From contig OZ005611.1 in assembly GCA_963930655.1 (NCBI GenBank), positions 5,215,501 through 5,279,500 on the forward strand: 64,000 bases of DNA. Direction: 5' to 3'. A program made the translations under genes and the position numbers. This DNA is from Myrica gale. Its lineage: Eukaryota > Streptophyta > Magnoliopsida > Fagales > Myricaceae. A model generated the notes under the pieces. That model ran no database searches. It saw only the letters and a program-made list of their open reading frames with translations, and had not been told where the DNA came from. Shown here one piece after another: positions 26,583-40,025 of the stretch. Position 1 is the first letter of the stretch, and every line of letters begins with the position of its first letter.

Positions 26583-26674
26583 TGAAAATAAAACAAAACA
26601 GGAGATTATTCAAAGGAGCTTGAAACGAGAGGTCGTATATGTAGGTAGCTGGTGAGGGGTCTCGAGCGGAAGAA

Positions 26675-26686
26675 GTGAATTTATAG
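26675..26686 (-). promoter_or_regulatory. TATA box of the F-box/kelch gene
   Basis: Minus-strand CCTATAAATTCAC is followed about 30 bp downstream by a C/T-rich stretch suited to transcription initiation, and then a leader that ends at a good donor site near 26580. This is a sequence-based guess. Confidence 0.5.
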
Positions 26687-27625
26687 GACCAAAATAGGAG
26701 GGCAGGGATAAAACTGACAGGGAGCGACCACGTCAGAGAAAAAAAAAAAAGATAGTCCGCCCAACCGGTAATGAAAAAGACCGGCACCGTTGTAGAATGT
26801 AGTCGGAAATTCTTGAAAACCACGTATAAATTTATCAGAAATGTTTTTCCCTGTCGAAGTCAAACTGAGGTGGATAAGACGTGTTGCTGCTCATACAGAG
26901 TGGTCTTTCTCTACACATTCTGGACCGCTCGACTCAACCCGATCGGCGCGTCTCGAGGGGTAAATTGCGGTCTGCGGAGCTGCCCGCGGTCACCCTAATC
27001 ATAACAGACACGTACAATGTGCGAGTCGGAAGAAGAAAAAATAAGCAATATTATTATATTACATGAATAAAACACTCGAGGGCAGGACGTTATTTGGAAG
27101 AAATTTATACTGTTACAGTAAAATTATGAATATTTAAGTGATATTATCTGGTATTTGGGATAAAAATTTTCACTCTTAAAATTTTTAAATAAATATAAAA
27201 TAATATCTCTTTCTTTATTAAGTTATTAAATAATATTATGATATTCAATTAAATCTTTTTTCACTTTTTATAAAATATTTATATTTTTCACAAATTATAA
27301 TACTCAACCCTTCTATAACTCAAAATTTCTTAAATACCACTTAAAATTGTATTGATATATATGTAGAAATTATTAAAATAAATTGATATTGGTAAAAAAT
27401 ATAATAAAATATTATATTAGAATATGTATATTTTAAATTGTTTAGATTTTAAAAAAAATAAGATACTGATTCTAAAAAAATAGTAAACTAACGGTCACTT
27501 AAATCTACATTTGAATTTGTTTTAAAATAATATATTTTAGTGGGTAAAGTCAGAACTTTTATTTTGAAGATCATTTATGCGGTCGTCAGTCGTGTATCGC
27601 TTTGAGGCTTTGACTAGTAAAGTTA

Positions 27626-27822
27626 GGCTGCGTTTGTCACTAAAATTTTATCCAAAATTTTATCTCTCTCCTAATAAAATACTTCAATATAATCTCTCTC
27701 TTCCATTAAAAAATATAAAATATTACAAAAATTATAAAATATTACCTCTCTCTTTACTTTTTCACTAAACCCAATACCAACACTAAACTCAATACCAAAA
27801 ATTTTACCACACAAACCCACCC
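27626..27822. mobile_element. Tourist-like MITE
   Basis: The left end GGCTGCGTTTGTCACTAAAA and inverted right end GGGTGGGTTTGTGTGGTAAA share the GTTTG core and the following TAAAATTTT. Internal sequence is AT-rich with no coding. The flanking trinucleotides (TTA and TAG) do not match exactly. Confidence 0.55.
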
Positions 27823-28048
27823 TAGTAACCCTCATTGGTTTCTGTGAATAAGTTTTTGATGCAGTAATTAGAGATAAGGTCCGCGAAGAAAAAACGAGTA
27901 TTAGTTGTCGTGTCGATTGTATAAAGGGAAGGGGATTGGGATTTGTGAATCACTTTCCACGGAGTCACCATCATAAGTTGAATAATTGACCATTTACCCA
28001 AAATAGAAGGGAGTATAATCTCTGTGAGGCCTGAATTTAGTCTGTCCA

Positions 28049-28240
28049 GGTGATGTTTGTTTGTTAAAATATTGGGGGTAAAAGTTTGTGAAAAAAAGTG
28101 AGGAGAAAGATAATTTAAATGAATTTTTTATATTTATTTAAATTAAAAAATGATAATTTGATGGGATCAAAAATTTTGTGGTATTATTTTAACGAAGTCA
28201 AAATGTTAGGAGCCCAACATATTGGCTCCCAAACATCTCC
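28049..28240. mobile_element. Tourist-like MITE
   Basis: The left end GGTGATGTTTGTTTG and inverted right end GGAGATGTTTGGGAG are followed inwards by similar AATATTGG-type sequence. It resembles the element at 2107-2289. The target duplication is not clean. Confidence 0.6.
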
Positions 28241-31200
28241 TAAGGTAAGTTGTTATGGACAGCCCATAAAAAATAATAATTAAATATTTGATAAAAAGGG
28301 ACCACAACTTAATAAAATAATTCTTATCTATCTTGTCAAATAATTTTTATCGGAACTTTTTCACAAATTCTCAATAACCAAGTTGTCAAAAATTTAGCAC
28401 AACAATTGTATATCTTCGTATAAATGCTTGGCTAAAAGACACATTCATTTTTCAAAAAAAAAAAACACGTCATCCTCCACAAATCAAACGTCCAATTAAA
28501 TTCACGCGCAAGGCTAACAAGATTTTTTAGGCTTATCCTTTGAACGGCCCCCCCGGGAGCAAGTGGTAGCCAAAATTACCCACAGTTTGGATTTGAAATT
28601 CAGACACCATACCTAACAATCTGCGATAGACTTATCAGGGAGTAGTGAACGTGCACGACAGAAGAGGACATAATCTAAATTGAATGGCACCCCCGACGAT
28701 ACTCGTCAATTGGCCAATAAAAAATATCCTCTTTAGCGAGGCCACAGAGCGATTCTGATCTAAAACCCATAATCATTGGACGGCAATGAGCACGGGAGGT
28801 GTCAATTGCGCTTGACTAACATATGAGGTTTGATTTGGACGTGTGATTCCAGCCGCACTTTGTCTGACCATCATGCGCCACAAGACATTTTATGTAGCCT
28901 GATTAGTTGAAACAGTCGAATTGAGTGTGATCCAGCCAATGCTGTAACTGGTGGAAGCCACACCCTTACTCGTCCTGCACGTGTCCAAATCTTCCATATT
29001 CGGTAATCCATGATTCCCCGCTATCTGTGACGCTGGATTTATTCTTCGCTGGAGATAAGAATTCACAGGTACGGCATACGTCGCCGGTGGCCTCACTATC
29101 GGCCAATTCCTGTCAACAGCTCATTGAAAAAAAAAAAAAAGAAGACGGAAGGAAGTGGTGGTCGCAGGAGAATTTTGAGTGTGAGTGGCAAAAACGGTAA
29201 TTTGTTAAGAGGACAACGACGTTTAGTGGACTAGTAAAAAAAATTTTTTCTCCGCAGTGGACTAGTAAACTTGGTGTTATTGACGATTTAAAGTTGGGGG
29301 GTGGTTTAAAAAAAAAAAAAGTTGGGGTGGTTGGCTGGCTGGCTCGGGTCAAGCGTAGACCATAGACTGTGGAGTCGGGTCGAAGAAGGGGGCGCTGGGT
29401 TAGTGTTGCCTTTGGAATGGGGGTGGGCCCAGTTATACGGGCTGGTGATTGGACGGTTGGATAGGTGAGACTGCCCGTTGGGACAGTGCAGGCAACTTGG
29501 ATGGGTCTCCATTTCGAGGAAAGAGACGTGTGCAGTGATGGAAAAACTTGCACTCAGATCAATAACTCCGTTACAGAAAAATAAAAAATTAGTTGTCTCC
29601 CATAAATTGCCACGGAGATATATCTGAGAAGTACGCGAAAATTTTGGGTATTAAGATTTAGAAAATATTATAAAATAAAGATATGTTAGGAAAGTTAGTG
29701 AAAAATAAAAATAGAATTTTTTTAATAAATATTATAATAATAATAAATTATGTGATTAATTTTTTATTATTAAATTTAAATTTTTTTATCTAAATTATTA
29801 GAGCAAACACGACTTAAATCTCTATACGAATTTGAAAAAAAAAATCATCTTTCTTTGTTCGTTTCTAGCAAACCCGAAGACACGAGGGAAAAAGAATCTC
29901 CCGATTATTGGGTAATTATTGTTTAAAATACAAGTTCGCTGGTGAAGAGTATTCCAAACCTTAAAAAAAAAGTTCCGATCGGAGATATTTTGAGCAATTA
30001 AATAATCCTCGCCTAAGAATACTATAACACACCCGATTTTTTTTTAAAAAAAAAAATTGTATTGTTAGTTTTAGTCAAAGGCGTAGGAGATCTTTATATT
30101 TCATTCAAATTATTTTTTATTCATAAAACCCTAAAATTTGAAACTCGCTTTTGGGTTAAAAATACAGTAAATACATAAAATTTTGTTTCCCAGTACTGTA
30201 TTACATTTGAAAGTTTTAACAAAATTTTATTTTTACTAAATACATTTCACTATTTTACTTTTATTTTTATCACTTATTCATTAATTTAAAAATATAATCT
30301 CGTTTTTAATATTAACATACAAATTTAATAAAAATTTGATAAAAATTTGAAGAGATAAATGCAAAATAAGTGTGTGATATACGTAAAAATCGAATTAATT
30401 TTTATGATAATAAAAACATAAAATTAGTTTTTAATGAAAAGATTAACAAAAAATAAAGTACAATTATAAAAATTAATTTTATACTTTTGTTATCGGATGA
30501 CAGTAATTCAATTTTTGCGTATATTATATTATCCATTTTGTATTTTTTCCAAATTTAAAACGTGGAAAGTTATAAAGTTTTGGCGTGTATTTCAAGCGAC
30601 ACGTGTGGCGTAACAGCGGAATATATGGTCGACTTTGATGTAACCAATAAACTGAGATCAGCTTTGATGCGGTTGGTTGTTTTACTAAAAAAAAAAGAAC
30701 CAACCGCAACGAAAGTCCTACAACATCCTAGTTGACCTCAATTGCAGTTGATCTTAGCGGATACGCGGATCCACGCGTCATGGATATTGCAATCTACAGT
30801 TGTATATCCACCTTACTTTCGCAGTGTTCGAAGCACGTTATTTTAATTCCTTTACAGAGCTCATGCTTATCTCTTCGTCAGTTTTTCCAAAAGCAACTCG
30901 TCTCATCAACCCACGGGGCCTTTGAATTGGAGCACCACTGTCTTGTACGACGGGAGTTGGGAAGTGATAGAAAGAAAGCATGTGAAGATAGTACACGGAG
31001 GCATTATTCACTAGCTCATCGATTCAAAACGTGCCAAAAATAAAATAATTAATGCAATATTTTCCTAGTTGCGAAGATAGTTTGAATTGACCAGCCGAAA
31101 AAAAAGGGTTTATTTCATGATCGTGGATATTGTATGTTTGGGGCTCAATGATATGCGAGTAGGAAAACCGTAGTCTGTTCAACAGTAGCCATGTCCCATA

Positions 31201-31374
31201 CACGTTTATGAAAACAAAACAAAAAAGGAATAAAATAAATAATGATTGTTCATGATCATGCGCCTCATAGGAGATTGCCTTCTCGAGGAATACGAATTCC
31301 CCTTATAATCATTAATGCCAAGTCTTGAACCCCGAGGAACTCAATGCTGACTGCTGAGCAGCCTATCAGGACTT

Positions 31375-31926
31375 TTTGTTTCTAAGCGACCAATCAATAA
31401 CTTACAGAGACCATCGAACTGACCTATTGTTCGCCTTTTCTCTAATTTCTAGGCATGCTACTAATAATGCTGTGGAGGTGAGAGGAGATCTTCGTGGTTT
31501 GACATTTTGTACGCTTGCTATCGCTTATTTGGATGTCGGTATTAACTTTAAGGTAGTTGTTTCTTGGTCGGTAAAGACTTATTTGGATGCAGATATTATT
31601 GACTCTAAACTGGTCTACATAATCATCTCTGGTTTTGATTACTGCACTTGTTAAGAGAATAAAATTCTCTAGTGGATTTTCTTGCAAGATATGGCAGCTC
31701 GGAGAACACAACTCACTAGGCTTCTATGACAATGATCCCAATAAAATTAAGTAGTTGTTACGCATACATTTCTCTTATTTGCATTTCAATTGAATTTTTC
31801 TGCTGGTTTTTGTTTCTTACTCTGCTCGGGTGTTATCTCATTTGTAACTACAATATTTATATAGCTATAAGTGAAGCTTATTGATAAAATTTAAAGATAC
31901 CGTCATCTTTCTTAAAAAAAAAAAAA
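31375..31926 (+). mobile_element. LINE 3' end with RNase H remnant and poly(A)
   Basis: A frame at about 31440-31650 reads ATNNAVEVRGDLRGLTFCT and later VVVSWSVKTYLDAD, the pattern of the RNase H-like domain found at the end of some plant non-LTR retrotransposons. It is followed by a T-rich untranslated tail and an A run at 31914-31926. The element is 5'-truncated; the upstream limit is uncertain. Confidence 0.55.
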
Positions 31927-32205
31927 CCTTACCACTTTGACTTTCGTCTCCTCCCCACAACTTCAAAACCAAATAGGTACCCACCCAGAGTGCTTCATTC
32001 CCCAATAAAGCTCACTTTAAGCCCTTGGGCCTAGATTGCTTCATTGCTATCCGTATCTGCCTTTCAGTTGGGCCTAATGCTTATCTTTCTTCAGATCAGT
32101 TTGAGCTTTGTTTATACAAGTTGGACATTAATTCCAAACAAGCCTGCCCGTCATTAGACTCATTACCATGCAAAAACTCCCAATTTTTTATAACAAAAGA
32201 AAAAA

Positions 32206-33815
32206 AAATTAACAATATGGTCATTAGGTTTATACCACACTAACGATTTAGTCAATGAGTTTCATTTGTTTACTATATGACCACTCAGCTCATACACTCG
32301 TGACGATTTGGTTCTGCAGTCAAACCTATGTCAATCCATTTAACAGAATGATCTGTCATGTCAACGCCACAAATCAGTCAGATTAATCAAGTCAGATCAT
32401 CATTAAAAAAACGTTGTGTTTTGTCATTTAAGGGAAATGGACAATTTTGACAGGTTTATACCCCGCTGACAAAATAGTCACTAAGTTTACTTTTCTTACA
32501 TTTTCGGTCACTGAATCCATACTCGTGTGACGATATGGTACTTCCATTCATATTTCGTCACTATATCTAAAAAAATGATGAGTGGATTTTATATTTATTG
32601 TAATAACAAATTAATTTTATATAAAAATATTATTTTATAAAACAAACTTTTGACTCGGAAACACAAATGACTCCAGCTTCTATTTATGCTCATACTATAA
32701 ATCCATTGGCATTAACTTTGTCCTTAATGTAATCATATATTTATACTTCATGAAAAATTATATTCTTTCCTTTTATAAGCAATGAAAATTTATATTCACT
32801 TGCGTAAAAAAAATGACATTATCATGTGGTAGTTGTTGCAAGTAGATCATCAAAGGTTGCATGACTGGTGATGAGGTTGAGTTTATCTGTAGATCATAAC
32901 CCACTAAAACATGAAATTATTTAGGCTTTCAGGTATGAAAAAGATGATAAGAGATGAGATAACTGATTATATTTAGAATGTTTTCTCATTCATGTATTGC
33001 GTGGAAGGAAATCATGATACATATAATTTTCTTTTTCTTTTTTTTAGCTCGTCACATCCACACACGGTTCTACCAATATCGTAGTAGCTTATAATAATTT
33101 TCTTTAGGTAATATTAATATAACTTTGCTTGAAATGGACGGTCTTTGATACCATATAAACATGAGCCAATGCAGGAAATGTCACTTGTAGATTGTTATCT
33201 TTTATTAAATGATATATACACTTCTCGCACTTTAATTATGAGAATGTTGACACTCTTTGCTTTCAATTTTTAGGTATTATTTTTGTCAAATTTCACTTAA
33301 TAAATATTGATTTCACATATTTTATATTCTCATTTAAAAAATTTAATCAAAAAAGTAATTTTTTTTCTTTTACATGTAAAATGATATTTTTATCTCGTGG
33401 TTAATCTGTATGATGTGTTTTGGTGACGTGTTTTAAGGCTGACGTGACATTGAATTCCATTAAATGGATTGACGAAATATAGATGAAATGACTAAATCGT
33501 CACACGGGTATAGACTCTGTGACCGTAACGTAAACAAAATAAAATTTGGTGAATAAATCGTTCAGTGTGGTATAAACTTAGTGATCATATTGTCAATTTC
33601 TCTTTAATTTACATGACTAAATGCAACATTTTGCTTAATGATTTTGGCTGACGTGTTAAAAAGTTAACGTGACAGGATATTTTGCTAAATAAATTGACGG
33701 AAGTTTGACGACATAACCAAATCGTCACAAGGGTATGGACTGAGTGATTATATTGTAAAAATATAAAACCTAAATCATCAGCTTAGTATAAACGAGTAAC
33801 TATATTGTTAATTTT
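32206..33815. mobile_element. Nested long-inverted-repeat (foldback/MULE-like) element
   Basis: An outer pair of arms starts with ATTAACAATATGGTCA at about 32208 and ends with TATATTGTTAAT at about 33812. A second, related pair lies inside, from about 32433 to 33608 (left GACAATTTTGACAGGTTTAT, right GTGGTATAAACTTAGTGA). All four arms carry the phrases TCGTGACGATTTGG or close variants, and TCAATCCATTTAA-type sequence, so the arm was duplicated in tandem at both ends. The interior has no transposase. A clear target duplication was not found. Confidence 0.7.
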
Positions 33816-34099
33816 CCAAAACTAAAAACAGTAACCGTAAAATTGCAAAGATAAAGCAGTTAAGCTAATCTGTTTTAGACGGTAATCGCCGACATGGCAT
33901 AACAAACTAAATTAATTTTCCACGCAATGTTGCACTTTGCACAACACCGAGAAACTGCTGGACATTTCAGTTTCTCCACTGCACGTACCGGCGATGGATA
34001 AAATGGCCGACTCATTAGTCACCACAGCGGATTCTCTCTCTAATCGAACAACTTTATGTTCTCTCTAATCGAAATCTAAAATCTGCACCCAGACAACCC

Positions 34100-36702
34100 A
34101 TGCCAATCTCCTCCGTTTCAATCATCCGCCTCCGCTCCACGGTCTCTCTGTCGACCTTCAACAACCTCCTCCTCCGGCGTTTCTCGACCTTCCGGTGCCT
34201 ATCGGTCTCCGCCAAGCAACAGAACCCTAACAATGTCTCCAAGAAACCCCATCCCAGCAAGAACCTCCTCAGAGCCAGACAGATCTTCAGAGACTACTCC
34301 TCCTCCCTCGCCCCAGTACTTTCCACTCAAGAACCTCTTCCTCTCTCCGAATTCCAAGCCATCGGCACAGTCGCCGCCGCCCAGGCCAATTTCATGCGCG
34401 TCATCGTCCAATCAATCCCCTCTTCTGAACCTTCCAGAGGCTCCGGAGTTAGTTTCGAAGCTTCTAGAAGCTCTGTCGAGGGTCCGGAAGCTTCTGGAAT
34501 AGGAGTTGAGCTGCTGTGTGTGGTGAAGGCGGTGTTGAAGAAGATAAAGAGGAGGGTTTTGGTCGGGGACAAGGTGTTGGTGGGGTCCATCGATTGGGTG
34601 GACCGGCGGGGCATGATTGAGAACGTCTTCCAGAGGAGTTCCGAGATTCTGGACCCTCCGGTGGCGAATGTGGACCAGTTGCTTGTCCTCTTCTCGTTGG
34701 AGCAGCCCAAGATAGAGGCCTTTACTCTCACCAGGTTCCTGGTGGAAGCCGAGTCGACCGGGATTCCGCTCACTCTCGCACTGAATAAGTCCGAGCTTGT
34801 GGATGAAGAGGTTAGGGTTTTCTTGTAAATTTAATCGCGGGCTAAGTTTTGAGTCTGTCGTGGTAGCGAAGTGCAAAAAATAGTGCTGCGATTGTTAACT
34901 GCTTTAACCCCCGGTGGTTATTAGATTCCTGATATATAGCTGTCCTGTCTAAAAGTTCTCTTATAAACCTACTGTTTAAGTGCTCATGAAAGCTCAATGA
35001 TCTCCAGTACTTAAGACAGATGTGAGGAACATACTCAAGTTTGTTTGCCTTCGATGACATATGCAGACGTTGGTTGGATGGAGGGCTCGGATTCGAAGTT
35101 GGGGCTATGAGCCTTTTTTTTGCAGTGTCGAGTCCAGATGTGGGCTAGATACGCTTGCATATGTGTTGAGAGATCAAACAACTGTAATCGTGGGTCCAAG
35201 TGGAGTTGGGAAGTCTAGTTTGATTAATTCCCTGAGAAGTAACCACCACGCTTCTGATGCAGCTGCGGGGGATAATTGGTTTGATCCTGTGAGTTTTATC
35301 TCCCTGCTTCGGGTCTTGATCTTCTTAATATCTTTTGGTTGTGTTTGCACGCGAGCTTAGTGCATGTTGCCCCTTTTGTTCATCTACTTCTTTCAGATTC
35401 TAGGCAGCAAATGGTTCGAGGAACAACGTGTTGGGGAAGTTTCAACAAGAAGCGGCAGAGGGAAGCATACTACTTGCCATGTTTCTTTGCTTCCATTATC
35501 AGAAGGGGGTTATCTAGCTGATACTCCTGGGTTTAACCAGCCTAGTTTGCTGAAAGTAACAAAGCATTCTCTTGCACAAGCGTTCCCTGAGGTTTGTGTT
35601 GTTTATTAAACTCCATGTACTTCATTTTGATTCATTTGAATTCGTCTAATTAATCAAATTCTGATTTTCATCTGGCATTTGTATGTTCGACTAAAGACTT
35701 CTCTTTAATTCCTATCTTCAGGTCCGAAAAATGCTCAGTGATAATGAGCCTGTTAAATGTTCATTCAAAGATTGCTTGCATCTCAGTGAACCAGGGTGTA
35801 TTGTGAAAGGGGATTGGGAAAGGTACCCATACTATTTTCAACTTCTTGATGAGATCAGAATCAGGGAGGAATTCCAGCTCAGGACATTTGGAACTAAAAG
35901 AGAGGGTGATGTGAGGTATGTTCAAGTTATGTTTGCTGTGTACTTAGTTGAGCATTTATCATCCTAGTTCTTGCTTAGGTATGAAGTTTGATGTTTATGT
36001 CTACAAAATCTCTGGAGCACCTTGTTGAAGATCACTGTGAGATTGAAATACTGCCTACTGCCCAACATTAGTAGGATGATTGACATTTTATTCAACCACA
36101 AGTGCATTTAAATATTTGGTACCCAGGAAACTTAGGCTTAAAAGGAAATCTAAACATACCCCTCCAAGCCTCTCCCCCCCCCCCCAAAAAAAAAATAAAA
36201 AATAAAAGAGAAGGAATAAAAGGAGAAAGGCAAAAGGGACAATACATCACAAAAATTGGAGGAGAAGAAAACCTTGCTTAGAAACTGCAAGCTCCTGATG
36301 AACCTGGATGCCAAGTTGCCAACTAATCATATCACAGGGGCCTTCGTGTTGTTTAAGTGTTTGAGTCAAAGCGGAGGAGACTCAAAAGTCACAGGTCATA
36401 TCAGGATTGATTTTGTACTGAACTCAAGTATATTAGTTTACAGTGGCAAGCTTGTAGTTCTGTTTGTTTGTTTGATGTTTTTCCTAGTTTTCACGGATTT
36501 TACTGGTGTCGTTGGATTCTAAAGTAGTTAATTCTTTTGCAGGTACAAGGTGGGAGATATGGGTGTTCAGCAAGCAGAACCGCGGTTGGAGCCTAAGAAG
36601 CATCGGAGAAAATCTCGCAAGAGCATCAACCAATCAATAGTTGATGAGTTGGATGAACTTTACGACAACGACAACTCGGAAATGAAAAATGATCCTATTT
36701 GA
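34100..36702 (+). CDS. EMB1688: RsgA/YjeQ-type circularly permuted GTPase, probably organellar
   Basis: Five coding exons, 34100-34810, 35067-35288, 35397-35591, 35722-35915 and 36543-36702, sum to 1482 nt (493 aa). RsgA proteins are GTPases that act late in small ribosomal subunit assembly. The motif order is permuted as expected: NKSE (G4 position) near residue 229, GPSGVGKSS (G1) near 280 and DTPGF (G3) near 352. A zinc-binding pattern C-x4-C-x-H-x5-C (KCSFKDCLHLSEPGC) begins near residue 389. The N-terminal 50 residues are rich in Ser, Arg and Leu with few acids, which suits a plastid or mitochondrial transit peptide. The C-terminus is basic then acidic, as in the Arabidopsis relative At1g67440. 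Intron 4 (35916-36542) holds a C/A homopolymer block near 36172-36200. Confidence 0.92.
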
Positions 36703-39206
36703 AGGGCAATGAGGAATAAAAACCAGTAGAAAGCTGACTGCTTCATACCTTAAAAATGTAAATAATAGGTTTCCTAACCCTTTTTCTTGTGTTAGAGGTT
36801 ACACTACAGTCACCAATACAGATTATAGACTGAGATGGTTAGATTTCTCTTTGGCTTTGCCGGAGGCAAAATACTCGTTTGATGGCAGCTACCTAGAATT
36901 GACACGGGCAATTGGGTGATGCCAATGTTCACTCTTTGCATGCTTGACCTTGAATTCTGGGATCTGTTCTTTGTAAATGCAACTTCAAAGCCTATTATGA
37001 TTTGGTTGGACTGTTGTTGAACGGGCCAGTGATAGTGAAGTTTTCCTTGCTAAAGTTATAGAAGTTTAATCGCGTAAGTGTGGCTGCTGAAACAATTCAT
37101 TTATGCTGGTTATAGTTTTCTGTTCAGAGAAAAAAAGAATTGATTCAGGCGAATCAGCAGCTTCTGCCAACGTAATCTCAAAATTTGTTGTGTTCATTGG
37201 CTGGCGTTACCCAAGCATTAGAGATCAGCCGCTCCGTTTCCAGAATATTCTCATGGCGGATATACGTCACTATAGTTTCTCATGCCTAAAGCAAGGGCAA
37301 CTTTCCAATGGAAAACGGAACCACGCCTTTCATAGACTTGCTCACGTCAGACCTCAAATTGCTTGAGCTGCCAAAAGGATAGAGTTCCCGTATTGCCTAT
37401 ATATCGTTTTACCCGTACAAAGATTTCCAATGGCCATGTCACTAATGCATTACACTAAGCAAAAACAACGGAATGAAAGATTGATCAAGCTTGAATGGAA
37501 AAGGGAAGACCAAATTCGATTTAGAAAACAACTAGTCGTGAATATGTGGATACTTTTCGATATTCACTCGGACCTGATGCCCTTGGATGTCGCATTCGTA
37601 CGAGTTCAAACGTGTTTTAAAGCAAATGCAACTTTTCTCACTCAGTCGTGAGAGTCCCCTTCCCTGTGTCACTGGGAACCAAGGTAAAAAAATGAAGGGA
37701 CGGGGTCTGCTGCAGTTCGGTCGCGCTCAAAAATGAATACGCTTTTGGGCGATAGCACATTCTATGCTTGCTTTTTAACCCCTTTGACCTGCATGGTTAG
37801 GCCACTGCCACAATAAGATGAGAAGCTATTACTCCCAGAACAAAAGGGACTGCCTTTTTCAAAATCTACATATGTTCGGGTAGATACTTAACTGGTCATC
37901 TCAATTTCCGAAAAGGAAAAATCTCCTTATTTGCATAGCCCAGAGAATAACAAGAAAAATGACACTGCCCCGAGATTTTATGATAATCCCACCAGTGACA
38001 TCCAAGGTTAGTATCTATTAAGTATTAATCAAGATGTTCACATGCCGACTACCAGTGTAATTAATCTACAGATAAGTCATCATGCTTCGGAAGCATGTGG
38101 TCGATTCTAGGGCAAGAATTTGCCACGACATCCAAATTTAGAAGAGAAAAAGATCGTGACATTGCTATTAGCTTATAAACTCATCAAGTACATGAACATC
38201 CATGTGTGTTCAGAAATAAAAAAAATCCACCCAAAAAAAGGAGACCAAAGCACAATTATCTCAGTAACAATAGACAACGTGATACACTGATACTCTGTCT
38301 TGGGGCCAAAAACTTGAACTCCACGATGATGCAGAAATCATCAATTACCATCATTGTCAGTCTCCTAAATGTTTCAGACGTGGAGAGGGCAGCACATCAT
38401 GCATCCACGAAGATCATTGCTGATTGTTTACATCAGGCTTCAATCAATCTTTCCTAGTGATAAAAGGCGAGAACACATCCTCTGAGTAGATGGGTACCAT
38501 CTTCCTACTAAATGACTCGTAATTGCATCACAGTCGAAAGCTCAAAACGGTATGCATTTTTGTTTCGAGAGTTAAACACCCTAACAATTTATCTGATTGG
38601 TAAGTTATACGTGAGCCCAATTGGTCATCCTCCACTCTTGCTCGCATGTAGGAGAAAGTTTTATCTGAACTAGAACTGATTGGCTAGTCAGATAAACCAA
38701 CCCCAACATCCCTACTAGAAAATAACCAGAGCAGTATAACTCTTACATTATTTACTTATTAAAAAAAAACTTATATTAGATAAAGCAACAGAATCTCGGT
38801 CAATAACCCCAACCTCTATGAACAGCATCTTATTCCATACCCTACTTCATCAACCATAGTGCAAATCAATCGTTGCTTGACTATTTGCCTAAACATGTCA
38901 CAGTGAGCAACTTTAAAATTTTCTTTCAAAAATGTTACTAGAGGAAGGAGAAGGCACATAGAATCCTCTTTCCCCAGAAAACGAAGAAGGGGAAAGTAAC
39001 CTCTGGAAACAATTGGAGAAACAGTAGACACTAAGTATGATAACACAAGCAAAATTACCAAAACCAACAAAAAAACTTTCTACCATTGTCCAAAGGTTCA
39101 AAATTTAGGGCAATCAAGTACATTGTATAATCCATTTCAGAAAACACATCACATAGTACTGGTTTTCGAACCTAAATATCCCAATACTGAGATAAGCCCA
39201 ACTGAC
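36703..39206. other. Intergenic region between the GTPase and SPC1 genes
   Basis: The start holds the GTPase 3' untranslated region and the end, on the minus strand, that of SPC1. Open frames at 37103-37366, 37430-37651 and 38206-38457 show no family features. I see no transposon ends that I can support. Confidence 0.45.
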
Positions 39207-39482
39207 CTACTTCTTAGTGGGTTTCTTTTTCAAATTCACAGCCTGCTGCGGCTTTGAATGCTTCTCGGCCTCGCTGGGATCCAACCACTTGAGTGGGTGG
39301 CGATTGAAGAAGGGCCAATTGGGTACTGTCACCAATGTAGTCAAAACCACACCGCCAGCATATATTAGGACCATCATCTGGAACGACCCCGATATGTAGC
39401 CCGTAGCGAACGCCACCACAGCAAATGCCAAGAGCAATATCTGCATCAGCTGCTCCGCTAGCTTTTGCCCTTGCCAATCCAT
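39207..39482 (-). CDS. SPCS1: Signal peptidase complex subunit 1 (SPC12/SPCS1)
   Basis: This single-exon frame of 91 aa encodes the small non-catalytic subunit of the ER signal peptidase complex. It begins MDWQGQKLAEQLMQ, followed by two membrane segments (about residues 13-31 and 35-55) joined by a short SGSFQ turn. Next comes PNWPFFNRHPLKWLDP, the conserved NWPxYNRHPLxWL motif of the family, and a lysine-rich cytosolic tail ending KKKPTKK. Length and topology fit the family. A splice acceptor (TTTAG) lies directly before the ATG, so the leader is probably split, with the first exon ending at a CCCAG|GTACAT donor near 39922. Confidence 0.93.
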   Translation of the reverse strand: MDWQGQKLAEQLMQILLLAFAVVAFATGYISGSFQMMVLIYAGGVVLTTLVTVPNWPFFNRHPLKWLDPSEAEKHSKPQQAVNLKKKPTKK

Positions 39483-40018
39483 CTAAACAGCATCCAAAAT
39501 GGTAATGAAACTTCGAATTAAATCCTACAATAAAAACTTCACAATTTGGACTCGAAACCCTCGATCATCAATCGAATGCATATAAGACTTAAAAGCTGAG
39601 GGATAAGGCTACGAACAAGAGGTGAAACCTTAGGTAACTGTCTGGTTTCCCCCTACAAAAAGAGAAGGAAAAGAAAATTGAAGCCCTTTACATCTTATTT
39701 AGGTCCCGTGAACATGAAAAGTTCCATGAGAATCGATCAAATAGTTGAATTTTGCCTTTATTTTCCTACAATTCCTAGTCAACCAAACGTGATGTAGAAG
39801 CTCGATTAATCCCAGATAGTTTTGAGAAATGAGTAGGCATGGAAATTTGGGCCATTTGGATTCGGAACAAGACCAAGAAAATTCCCTACTGTTTTCTATC
39901 AGAGACAGAGAGAGAGATGTACCTGGGCGAGAATGCGAAGAGGACGCAAGGTCTGAGGAAGAGTATTAGGGAAACAGATCGCAAGTTACTTGTGCTGTAG
40001 AAAGAACCGTTCGATCCG

Positions 40019-40025
40019 CTTTATA
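40019..40025 (-). promoter_or_regulatory. TATA box of the SPC1 gene
   Basis: Minus-strand TATAAAG lies about 30 bp upstream of a stretch that could be the transcription start, and about 100 bp upstream of the proposed leader donor site. Confidence 0.45.

Larger units (their letters stand above)
26900..34099. other. Gene-free, transposon-rich interval
   Basis: It contains two Tourist-like MITEs (27626-27822 and 28049-28240), a GC-richer unassigned stretch (about 28540-29530), AT-rich DNA (29580-30700), the 3' end of a LINE (about 31375-31926) and a nested long-inverted-repeat element (32206-33815). Open frames at 29113-29553 (-) and 30732-31043 (+) are low-complexity or featureless and I do not regard them as genes. 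The last 150 bp before 34100 are the likely leader and promoter of the GTPase gene. Confidence 0.5.

Noticed and set aside
29113-29553. 146-aa minus-strand open frame
   Set aside because: Low-complexity Pro/Ser/Phe composition, no domain pattern and no splice context.
30732-31043. 103-aa plus-strand open frame
   Set aside because: No recognisable motif, no neighbouring exon and AT-rich flanks; likely chance.
37103-38457. Three short open frames between the GTPase and SPC1
   Set aside because: No family features, no good start context and no shared splice pattern.
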